The notes under the pieces are model-generated. The model ran no database searches, was not told where the DNA came from, and saw only the letters and a list, made by a program, of their open reading frames with translations. Of a stretch of 11,704 bases of DNA, positions 6,069-11,704 are shown one piece after another. The DNA lies in contig DBXN01000029.1 of assembly GCA_002309585.1 (NCBI GenBank), forward strand, positions 1 to 11,704, in the 5' to 3' direction. Both the position numbers and the translations under genes were made by a program. Source of the DNA: Verrucomicrobia bacterium UBA1211. GTDB taxonomy: Bacteria; Verrucomicrobiota; Kiritimatiellia; RFP12; UBA1067. Position 1 is the first letter of the stretch. Every line of letters begins with the position of its first letter.

Positions 6069-6112
6069 AAACCGTACGGCCTCCCGGAAGAGTCCGGAAG
6101 GCCGCACGGTTT
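6069..6112 (-). terminator. Long hairpin terminator downstream of dnaA
   Basis: Arms 6069-6088 and 6093-6112 form a 20-bp stem with loop AGAG. Read on the minus strand the two imperfect positions are G-U wobbles; read on the plus strand they are A-C mismatches. This indicates an RNA structure of the minus strand, as expected for a dnaA terminator, with A- and T-rich ends (AAACC...GGTTT). A 13-bp palindrome, TGGTTA-A-TAACCA, lies between it and the dnaA stop codon (6120-6132). Confidence 0.7.
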
Positions 6113-6144
6113 TTGATGTTGGTTAATAACCATGAGGAAAGGGG

Positions 6145-7524
6145 TCAAATGGAAAAGAGATTGGGGTCGCGGCCCAGCTTGCGGGTGACCTCTCCAACCG
6201 CATCGCATAGGTCGGGTTCAACCTGCATGCGGTCCTGGACGGTTTGGCAGGCGTGCATGACGGTCGCGTGGGTCTTCTCGAACGCGCGGGCGATTTCGGG
6301 CAGGGAGGCGCGCGTCAGTTTCCGGCAGAGGAACATGGCGATCTGCCGGGGACCGGCCACGGAACGGGTCCGCTGCCTGCTGGACATGTCATGCATCCGC
6401 AGTCCGAAATGGTCAGCGACGGCCCGCTGGATCTCGTCAAACGAAAGGTCTTTTTGCCGTTCCTTGTTCAGCTGGTCGCGGAGCAGGGTCCGCAGCGTCT
6501 CCATCGAGATCTCCTTCTGCCCGGTGAGGGAGATGTAGGAGAGGGCCTTGTTGAGCGCACCTTCCAAGCACCGGACGTTCGAGGTGATGTTCTCCGCGAT
6601 GAAGGTGAGCATCGGATCGGGGAGGTGGACGGAGGCGAGCGACTGCTTGTAACGCAGGATCGCCAGCCGGGTTTCAAAGTCGGGACACTCGATCTGGGTG
6701 ACCAATCCCCACTGGAACCGCGAGACGAGGCGGGGTTCCAGCCCTTTGAGATCGTTCGGACCGAGATCGCTCGTCATGATGATTTGCTTGCGGGAGCTGT
6801 GGAGCTCGTTGAAGGTGTGGAAAAACTCCTCCTGCAACGCGGTCTTTCCGGCGAGGAACTGGATGTCGTCGACCATCAGCACGTCGGTGTTGCGGTACTT
6901 GTCGCGGAAAGCCTTGTTCTCGTGATTCCGCAGCGAATCGACATATTCGTTCAGCAGCGTCTCGGAGCTGATGTAGCGGACGATGGACCGGGGGGAGTCC
7001 TGGAGGATCTTGTGGCCGATCGCCTGCATCAGGTGGGTCTTCCCGATCCCGGTCTCGCCATAGATGAAGAGGGGGTTGTAGGCCCGGCCCGGCTCCTGGC
7101 AGACGCCGAGCGCGGCGGAGTGGGCGAAGCTGTTTGATGGGCCCGTCACGAAATTCTCAAAGGTGAAGTTGGCGTCCAGCGGGGTACAGTCGGGAACGGC
7201 GTTTTTGCGGCCGGCATGCGGCTTCGGGGCGGGACGGGGGGGCTGGGGCATCGGATCGGTTTCCACCGCGTCGTCCGCCTCCACCTCAAATACGACCGAG
7301 ATGTCCGCCGGGGCACCGGCGGCGCCCAGCGCCTCCAGAATGGCCTGCTGATGGTTGTTCACCAGCCAGTCACGGGTGAAATCGTTGTCCACGCTGAGGT
7401 GCAGCGTGTTCCCGTCCAGCGTCACCGGACGGATAATCTCGATCCACCGTGTGTAAACGTCAGGCCGAAATACCCCCGCGAGAAATTCACAAGCCTTTTT
7501 CCACAATGTTTCTGCAGCATTCAT
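6145..7524 (-). CDS. dnaA: Chromosomal replication initiator DnaA
   Basis: A 459-residue protein with all DnaA domains. Domain I (1-80, LWKKACEFLAG...YTRWIEII) and a Pro-rich linker (about 85-115) precede the AAA+ domain: Walker A GETGIGKTH (156-164), Walker B VLMVDDIQF (215-223), the arginine-finger region EPRLVSRFQWGL (263-274) and sensor II in RCLEGALNK (318-326). Domain IV (about 355-459) has TRSVAGPRQIAMFLCRKL and the helix-turn-helix SLPEIARAFEKTHATVMHA (407-425). ATP-bound DnaA binds boxes at oriC and melts the DNA. In the recognition helix the common GGRDHTTV reads EKTHATV, so residues matching E. coli Asp433 and Thr435 are Thr418 and Ala420. No Shine-Dalgarno sequence precedes the ATG. 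The gene has no dnaN, recF or gyrB neighbour. Confidence 0.98.
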   Translation of the reverse strand: MNAAETLWKKACEFLAGVFRPDVYTRWIEIIRPVTLDGNTLHLSVDNDFTRDWLVNNHQQAILEALGAAGAPADISVVFEVEADDAVETDPMPQPPRPAPKPHAGRKNAVPDCTPLDANFTFENFVTGPSNSFAHSAALGVCQEPGRAYNPLFIYGETGIGKTHLMQAIGHKILQDSPRSIVRYISSETLLNEYVDSLRNHENKAFRDKYRNTDVLMVDDIQFLAGKTALQEEFFHTFNELHSSRKQIIMTSDLGPNDLKGLEPRLVSRFQWGLVTQIECPDFETRLAILRYKQSLASVHLPDPMLTFIAENITSNVRCLEGALNKALSYISLTGQKEISMETLRTLLRDQLNKERQKDLSFDEIQRAVADHFGLRMHDMSSRQRTRSVAGPRQIAMFLCRKLTRASLPEIARAFEKTHATVMHACQTVQDRMQVEPDLCDAVGEVTRKLGRDPNLFSI

Positions 7525-7571
7525 GGTCTTTAATCAGGAATCAACTTTTTCTGCGTTCTGAAAACAAGTCT

Positions 7572-7600
7572 TTTAAACCAAAAAAACAGAGGGCCAGCAA
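7572..7600 (-). promoter_or_regulatory. Candidate dnaA promoter
   Basis: On the minus strand TTGCTG (7595-7600) and TTTAAA (7572-7577) are separated by 17 bases, giving a leader of about 40 bases before dnaA. Both boxes are imperfect (3 of 6 and 4 of 6 consensus bases). Confidence 0.3.
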
Positions 7601-7626
7601 GGGGAAATACCGATGAAAGTGCAAAC

Positions 7627-7643
7627 AAGTTATTAACAGGCTG
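7627..7643 (+). repeat. DnaA-box repeat, copy 1
   Basis: AAGTTATTAACAGGCTG contains the candidate box TTATTAACA. It matches copy 2 at 7848-7864 in 16 of 17 bases, so the conservation extends past the 9-base box into the flanks. Confidence 0.6.
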
Positions 7644-7729
7644 ATGGTCGTGATAACTCGCATGATTCAAAGGGGTTATGGCTTCCGATACGCATTTTGT
7701 TTTTTCGTCTCTTGGATGAAAAACGGGGG

Positions 7730-7738
7730 TTATGAACA
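7730..7738 (+). promoter_or_regulatory. Candidate DnaA box TTATGAACA
   Basis: The third TTATNAACA motif, between the two longer repeats. It lacks their flanking bases but keeps the same orientation and sits in the most AT-rich part of the region. Confidence 0.45.
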
Positions 7739-7847
7739 ACTTTTTACCAACCGGGAGGTAAGTAAAGTCATTTTTCAACCGATTGGAAATACGTGACTTA
7801 TGATTAAAAATACCGCTTGACAGGGCGTTCGGATGGATTTCTCGGAA

Positions 7848-7864
7848 AAGTTATCAACAGGCTG
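7848..7864 (+). repeat. DnaA-box repeat, copy 2
   Basis: AAGTTATCAACAGGCTG contains TTATCAACA, one change from the E. coli consensus. It differs from copy 1 at a single position inside the box. Confidence 0.6.
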
Positions 7865-8063
7865 TTTGAAACCCTGCCGTTTAAATGCTTGACAGCTCTT
7901 CCCAGATATCCCGGAAGGAGGTGGGAGGAAGCGGAAAAGGTGCTCAAGTCCCCTGTTTCGCATCCGTCTGACGTCGGACGGACAATATTTAAGGTTCTTC
8001 CAGCCAATAAAAGGCGATTCCGCCCCGTTCATCTCTTAAGTTAAGGTGAAGGTGAGGTTAGCG

Positions 8064-8717
8064 ATGTCAGCGAAAGGTTTGATGTTCCTGTTTTTGGTCG
8101 GTTTCTTGGGTTGCGCATGGGGCCAGGAGGCGGGTGCCCCCCCCAAGGGAAACCGGATGCCCCCGCGCGAGGGACCTCGGCGCGGTGAGATGATGGGGCC
8201 GATGAATTGGGTCGGCCGGCTCCTGTCGACGGATGAGTTCGCCAAGGAGGTGGCGTTGACGGACGAGCAGAAATCCGCGATCAAGAAGGCGGTTGAAGAG
8301 ATTGACACCCAAAGCCGTTCGCTTCAGGATCAGATCGGGGAACTGGCGCGCCGGCAGGCCGATCTTTACTCAAAGACCTTTTTCACGGCGGATGCCTCCG
8401 CGGCGGAGATCTATACGATTGTTGAGGAGATCGGCAAGCTCCGCACGGAGCAGGCGAAACTGTCGGTCCGGCAGATGGTCGCGATCCGGGATATTCTGAC
8501 TGAAGAGCAGCGGACGAAGACCTCCCAGTATGTTCGGGAGATCGGTCAGAAACGCCTTCAGGAACGCCGTCAGTGGGAAAACCGGCCCGGCTGGCGTAAC
8601 GGCATGCCTCCCGGCGGTTGGGGGCAGCGGCGGGAGGGCCGGCCCGACAAACGGGACAAGGATCGCCCCGCCCAGGATCGGCAGCCCGAGCAGGATCAGG
8701 GTCAGGAGAAGCGGTAG
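8064..8717 (+). CDS. Spy/CpxP-like LTxxQ periplasmic protein
   Basis: A 217-residue exported protein. Residues 1-20 form a signal peptide with probable cleavage at AWG/QE; the Cys at 17 lies in FLGC, which is not a good lipobox. The helical core (about 50-165) contains two LTxxQ motifs, LTDEQ (65-69) and LTEEQ (145-149), with charged amphipathic helices between them, as in Spy/CpxP-type envelope chaperones and metal- or stress-sensing relatives. The C-terminal 50 residues are low-complexity and rich in Arg, Asp, Gln and Pro, which is unusual for the family. The ATG at 8064 follows GAGG (8054-8057) by 6 bases; a GTG at 8046 is an in-frame alternative. The gene stands alone, with a terminator after it. 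The role in envelope stress is inferred from the family. Confidence 0.7.
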   Translation: MSAKGLMFLFLVGFLGCAWGQEAGAPPKGNRMPPREGPRRGEMMGPMNWVGRLLSTDEFAKEVALTDEQKSAIKKAVEEIDTQSRSLQDQIGELARRQADLYSKTFFTADASAAEIYTIVEEIGKLRTEQAKLSVRQMVAIRDILTEEQRTKTSQYVREIGQKRLQERRQWENRPGWRNGMPPGGWGQRREGRPDKRDKDRPAQDRQPEQDQGQEKR

Positions 8718-8732
8718 TCACGGTTTGACGTT

Positions 8733-8766
8733 CTGCGGGATGGATCGGTCCCGCAGTTCTTTTTTT
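8733..8766 (+). terminator. Intrinsic terminator
   Basis: CTGCGGGA (8733-8740) and TCCCGCAG (8749-8756) form a perfect 8-bp GC-rich stem with an 8-base loop, followed by TTCTTTTTTT. It ends the transcript of the LTxxQ gene, so the glycosidase gene should need its own promoter or depend on read-through. Confidence 0.9.
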
Positions 8767-8783
8767 ACCATTGGGAGGGGATA

Positions 8784-10973
8784 ATGGAGATGAACAGGTG
8801 GTTCGGGGTGGCCGCGGTTTTCGGCGGTCTTGCGGGTCTGGCGTTTGGGGCTGGGACGGTTCAGGACGTTTCGGCTAAAGCGGATACAAAGGTCGGTGTG
8901 GTCGGGTCCGGGAGCTGCATGATCGGCCCCTGTCTGCCGCATGCCTCGGCCTATCCGAGTCCTGACACCCTCTATCCCTATCCCAACCGGCGGTTCGCGC
9001 CGCCCTCGGGGATGTTTTACGGTGATCCGGTTGTCGGTTTCTCCCAGCTCCATACACAGGGAACCGGCGGAACGCCGACCTATGGGCTTTTTCTGGTCTC
9101 GCCCGCGCAAGGCGAGGTTTATACCGAGGAGGAATTGGCCTCGCCGCTGCGCTTCCAAACGACCGCTTGTTATGCGTTCAGGGGGTTTCTGGAGAAGTGG
9201 GGAACGACGGTCGATCTCGTCCCGACCGCGCACGGGGCGATGTACCGGTTCGAATTTCCGGAAACCGACGATGCCCGCCTCGTCTTTAATGTCGCGCGGA
9301 AAATCGGCAAGGCGGAGGCGCTGGTCAATGGATCGATCGCCTTTGATCCCGCGAAGGGAACAGTTTGGGGCGGGGGCACCTATGACGGTAACTGGAACCC
9401 CGCGCCCTATCAGGCCTATTTCTATGCCGTTCTGGACACGGCTCCGCGGGGTGTCGGGACCTGGATCGGGGGAGATCGCCAGCCTGGCCGGACGCAGTGC
9501 CGGAGCGAAAGCCGGACGCGGATGGGCGGGTGGATGACCTTCGACACACGCGCCAAACGGACGGTGGCGATGAAGATCGCGGTCTCGTTCCACTCGGTCG
9601 AGAAGGCCCGGCAATGGCTGGAGGCGGAGTTGCCCGACTGGGACCAGACGCGGTTGGCGCGTCAGGCCAAGGCGCGGTGGGAGGATGCCCTCAGTGCGAT
9701 CCAGATCGAAGGGGCTGATCCGAAGCGGGAACGCCTCTTCTACAGCCACCTCTTCCACACGATGGTCCAGCCGCGGGATCGGACGGGCGATTTTGGCGGC
9801 TGGGATCCGGCGATGACCATCTGGGATGACCATTATACCCTCTGGGATACCTGGAAGACCCTGTTTCCGCTGATGGCGATTATCCGGCCGGAGATGGTCG
9901 CGGGGAACGTGAACGCCTTCACCTCGCGGATTCGCCACAACAAGGCCTGTTCCGCCGCTTTTATCCAGGGTCGCGAATACCGGGTCGGACAGGGGGGCGA
10001 CGAGTCCGACAATATCATCGCCGACGCCTACGCGAAGCGGATCCCCGGTATCGATTGGGAGGGCGCGTGGGAGGTGCTGCGGGCCAACGCCGACCGCCGG
10101 ACCCCCGAGTACCGCCAGTTGGGGTATGTCCCGTCCGATGTGAAGACCGACTACTGCTGGCGGATGAAGTCCGGTTCGGGGACGCTGGGGTTCGCCTATA
10201 ATGACTGGTGCGCCTCGCAGGTCGCGGCGGGACTGGGCAAAAAGGAGGATGCGGACCGACTGCTCGCCCGCTCAGCGAACTGGACCAACGTCTGGGATGC
10301 CTCCGCCACGGACGGGCCGAGCGGATTTACCGGTTTCATCCGCGCGCGTTCGAAGTCGGGCGTCTTCGGTGTCCCGACCAAGAAGGGTCTCGCCGTGTCG
10401 GATCCCCGCAAAGGGTATAACCAGGACTTCTACGAGGGAACCCCTTGGGAGTACTCCTATGTAATCCCGCATGACATCCCCGGAATGATCGAGCGGATGG
10501 GCGGGAAGGCGCGTTTTACCGAACGGCTCCGGTACGCGCTGGAAAACAAACTGATCGACTTCGGAAACGAGCCCTCGTTCATGACCCCGTGGCTCTTCAA
10601 TTTTGTGGACCGTCCCGACCTGACCGCCTATTGGGCCGACCGGTTGCGGGCGAAATTCACCGACAACGGCACGCCCGGCGATGACGATTCGGGCGCGATG
10701 GGCTCCCTTTACGTCTTTCTGACGGCGGGATTCTTCCCCTTCGCGGGGCAGGACCTCTATGCCCTGCACGGCCCGGCTGTCGAACGGATGGTCTTTCGGT
10801 TGCCGGATGGCAAGACCTTCACCGTGATCGGACACGGCGCGGACGGGAAAAACATCTACATCCGCTCCGTCAAGTTGAACGGGAAGCCGCTCGAACGCTT
10901 CTTCATCCGTCACGCCGATATCACTGCCGGCGGGACGCTTGAGTTCGAGATGGGCGACCGTCCCGGTGAATAG
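8784..10973 (+). CDS. Secreted GH92-family glycosidase (alpha-mannosidase-like)
   Basis: A 729-residue protein with an N-terminal signal peptide (cleavage probably after AFGA, residue 24). It follows the GH92 plan: an N-terminal beta-sandwich with GFSQLHTQGTGG (85-96), a linker, and an (alpha/alpha) barrel with HYTLWDTWKTLFPLM (350-364), FYEGTPWEYSYVIPHD (549-564), FGNEPSFMTPWLFNF (593-607) and GDDDSGAMGSLYVFLTAGFFPFAGQDLYALHGP (632-664). GH92 enzymes are calcium-dependent exo-mannosidases that invert configuration; Glu551 is the likely acid, and the GDDD aspartates the likely base. The usual WDTxR is WDTWK here, so the linkage preference cannot be assigned. The start at 8784 follows GGAGG (8774-8778) by 5 bases; ATG 8790 is an in-frame alternative. 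It should act in the periplasm or outside on mannose-containing glycans. Confidence 0.9.
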   Translation: MEMNRWFGVAAVFGGLAGLAFGAGTVQDVSAKADTKVGVVGSGSCMIGPCLPHASAYPSPDTLYPYPNRRFAPPSGMFYGDPVVGFSQLHTQGTGGTPTYGLFLVSPAQGEVYTEEELASPLRFQTTACYAFRGFLEKWGTTVDLVPTAHGAMYRFEFPETDDARLVFNVARKIGKAEALVNGSIAFDPAKGTVWGGGTYDGNWNPAPYQAYFYAVLDTAPRGVGTWIGGDRQPGRTQCRSESRTRMGGWMTFDTRAKRTVAMKIAVSFHSVEKARQWLEAELPDWDQTRLARQAKARWEDALSAIQIEGADPKRERLFYSHLFHTMVQPRDRTGDFGGWDPAMTIWDDHYTLWDTWKTLFPLMAIIRPEMVAGNVNAFTSRIRHNKACSAAFIQGREYRVGQGGDESDNIIADAYAKRIPGIDWEGAWEVLRANADRRTPEYRQLGYVPSDVKTDYCWRMKSGSGTLGFAYNDWCASQVAAGLGKKEDADRLLARSANWTNVWDASATDGPSGFTGFIRARSKSGVFGVPTKKGLAVSDPRKGYNQDFYEGTPWEYSYVIPHDIPGMIERMGGKARFTERLRYALENKLIDFGNEPSFMTPWLFNFVDRPDLTAYWADRLRAKFTDNGTPGDDDSGAMGSLYVFLTAGFFPFAGQDLYALHGPAVERMVFRLPDGKTFTVIGHGADGKNIYIRSVKLNGKPLERFFIRHADITAGGTLEFEMGDRPGE

Positions 10974-11157
10974 GTGACCCTGCGGCCCGCCTGCAACCGT
11001 TCTTTGCGTTCGGCTTAAGGCCGATGCGTTCTGTGCCCTTGAAATAAAGGTAGAGCCACAGTGCCTCCTCAGAGAAGCCGGGCGCCGCGGTGAAGGCGGG
11101 ATCCTGAGAGCGATCGCTGGCGATGTTGAAGCCGCCGGTGAGATCCTCCTTCGTCAC
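10921..11157 (-). pseudogene. Possible gene remnant, convergent with the glycosidase
   Basis: A minus-strand frame whose first 50 codons have strong G/C preference at third positions and read like genuine protein (GGFNIASDRSQDPAF..., GFSEEALWLYLYFKGTERIGL). It opens only with GTG, has an in-frame TAG two codons upstream and no ribosome site before it; an AAGGAGG sequence occurs inside the frame instead. The last 25 codons run into the end of the glycosidase gene and look like chance. I do not recognise the family. It may be the relic of a gene cut by rearrangement, or a small protein of its own. Confidence 0.3.
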
Positions 11158-11287
11158 CGGCTAAATGCCGTTCGAAATATTTCTGTGGCAGTTTCTCATT
11201 GCTTTATAAACCGTTTTGTACCACAATAAGTACATTCAACATGGTTTCAGGATGTTTTCCGAAATCTTAACCTGATTGGAGGGGGAT
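10974..11287. other. Intergenic region upstream of the surface-protein gene
   Basis: Its first 180 bases are GC-rich and contain the possible minus-strand remnant; a 5-bp hairpin TCGGC/GCCGA lies near 11010 but lacks a T-run, so no terminator for the glycosidase is evident. The last 110 bases are AT-rich and should carry the promoter of the next gene. Confidence 0.5.
11199..11234 (+). promoter_or_regulatory. Candidate promoter with inverted repeat
   Basis: TTGCTT (11199-11204) and CACAAT (11222-11227) have a 17-base spacing but only moderate consensus fit. An inverted repeat, TGTAC (11217-11221) and GTACA (11230-11234), brackets the -10 box and could be an operator. Confidence 0.25.
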
Positions 11288-11704
11288 ATGGGCGGTAGAA
11301 ACGTATGGTTGTGCGCCGTTCTGATGGCGGTAGCGGGTTCCGCGCGGGCGGAGACCTACACGTGGACTGCGGGATATCGGTGGAGCGAGGGGGCATGGGC
11401 CCCGAACACCCCTGCCGCCGGTGGCGGCGCGGGCACCGCGCTGGTCTTCGCGGGGGCGAACGAGTGGGCGACGGAAAATGACTTGGGCGAGTTCGCCTTG
11501 ACCTCGTTGGATTTCGCTTCCGGAACGGGGTCGATCTCCGGTTCGAAGCTGATCTTCACGGCGGCCGGCGAGACACTCCCGACGATTCATGCGGATTTGC
11601 TCTCGGTCCTCGCCGCGCCGATCGAGTTGGCCGCCGATACCGTTGTGACGGCCGATAAGGAGATCCAGTTCAATGCGGCCATCAGCGGGCCCGGCGCGCT
11701 TCGT
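11288..11704 (+). CDS. Secreted beta-strand-repeat protein, N-terminal part
   Basis: The frame is open for 139 codons and leaves the window at 11704. The first 21 residues are a signal peptide with cleavage at SARA/ET. After it comes a Trp-rich start (YTWTAGYRWSEGAWAP), then Gly/Ala/Thr-rich strands such as ALVFAGANEW, LTSLDFASGTGSISGSKLIFT and IQFNAAISGPGALR. This resembles the N-terminus of autotransporter-associated beta-strand repeat proteins, in which such strands stack into a long beta-helix on the cell surface. Whether it has a transporter or anchoring domain cannot be seen. The start follows GGAGG (11278-11282) by 5 bases. Such proteins are often over 1000 residues long in Verrucomicrobia-like bacteria. 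Confidence 0.75.
   Translation, partial: MGGRNVWLCAVLMAVAGSARAETYTWTAGYRWSEGAWAPNTPAAGGGAGTALVFAGANEWATENDLGEFALTSLDFASGTGSISGSKLIFTAAGETLPTIHADLLSVLAAPIELAADTVVTADKEIQFNAAISGPGALR

Larger units (their letters stand above)
7525..8063. other. Probable oriC region
   Basis: This 539-base stretch between divergent genes is clearly richer in A and T than its surroundings, especially 7681-7815. It holds three plus-strand motifs of the form TTATNAACA: TTATTAACA (7630-7638), TTATGAACA (7730-7738) and TTATCAACA (7851-7859); each is one or two changes from the E. coli box TTATCCACA. A near-match, TTTTCCACA, lies in the start of dnaA (7497-7505). Position beside dnaA, base composition and motif clustering all point to the origin of replication. 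Two short frames on the minus strand (82 and 85 codons) show no protein-like features and are taken as chance. A 6-bp hairpin, TCCGTC/GACGGA, lies at 7963-7982. Confidence 0.7.

Noticed and set aside
7530..7778. 82-codon frame on the minus strand in the origin region
   Set aside because: Rare start context, no ribosome site, low-complexity AT-driven composition and full overlap with the candidate DnaA boxes.
7775..8032. 85-codon frame on the minus strand in the origin region
   Set aside because: No recognisable domain and no ribosome site; it spans the second DnaA-box repeat and looks like chance.
11186..11204. Second sigma-54-like sequence TGGCA...TTGCT
   Set aside because: The distance between GG and GC is 12 instead of 10 bases, which abolishes sigma-54 recognition.
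1..11704. CRISPR array, insertion sequence or phage genes
   Set aside because: No regularly spaced repeats, transposase, integrase or terminal inverted repeats with target duplications were seen.

Overview
The window is GC-rich (about 60% by eye) and densely coding. It carries a chromosomal replication locus (dnaA plus a probable oriC) among genes for secreted carbohydrate-active enzymes and large surface proteins. The mix suggests a polysaccharide-degrading bacterium of the PVC group, most likely Kiritimatiellota, Verrucomicrobiota or Lentisphaerota: a CE15-type esterase, a GH92-type mannosidase, a protein resembling autotransporter-associated beta-strand repeat proteins, an aromatic-repeat secreted protein, and dnaA without dnaN, recF or gyrB beside it. 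This placement is inferred from gene style, not from a marker gene.

Layout. 1-894: a drug/metabolite-type (EamA) transporter. 895-1101: a regulatory region with a textbook sigma-54 (-24/-12) promoter, a nested inverted repeat and a 12-bp palindrome. 1102-2598: the gene it should drive, a secreted protein of unknown family with tandem repeats of 36-38 residues. 2604-2681: a palindromic intergenic stretch that merges into a sigma-70-like promoter. 2725-3761: a low-molecular-weight phosphotyrosine phosphatase and a DEDDh exonuclease, coupled by an ATGA overlap. 3845-4823: clpS and aat, the adaptor and the aminoacyl transferase of the bacterial N-degron pathway, 10 bases apart. 4795-5976 (minus strand): a secreted glucuronoyl-esterase-like (CE15) enzyme with its own strong promoter, overlapping aat tail to tail. 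6145-7524 (minus strand): dnaA, followed by a long hairpin terminator. 7525-8063: an AT-rich region without convincing genes and with three TTATNAACA motifs, the probable oriC. 8064-8717: a Spy/CpxP-like secreted LTxxQ protein with a clear intrinsic terminator. 8784-10973: a secreted GH92-family glycosidase. 10974-11287: an intergenic region with a possible gene remnant on the minus strand. 11288 to the edge: the N-terminus of a large secreted beta-strand-repeat protein.

How the genes fit together. ClpS and Aat form one functional unit: Aat adds Leu or Phe to proteins with N-terminal Lys or Arg, and ClpS delivers such proteins to ClpAP. The CE15 and GH92 enzymes and the two surface-type proteins fit a life on complex glycans. 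The most distinctive points are the sigma-54-controlled repeat protein, and a DnaA whose DNA-recognition helix departs from the common sequence beside an origin whose candidate boxes also depart from TTATCCACA.
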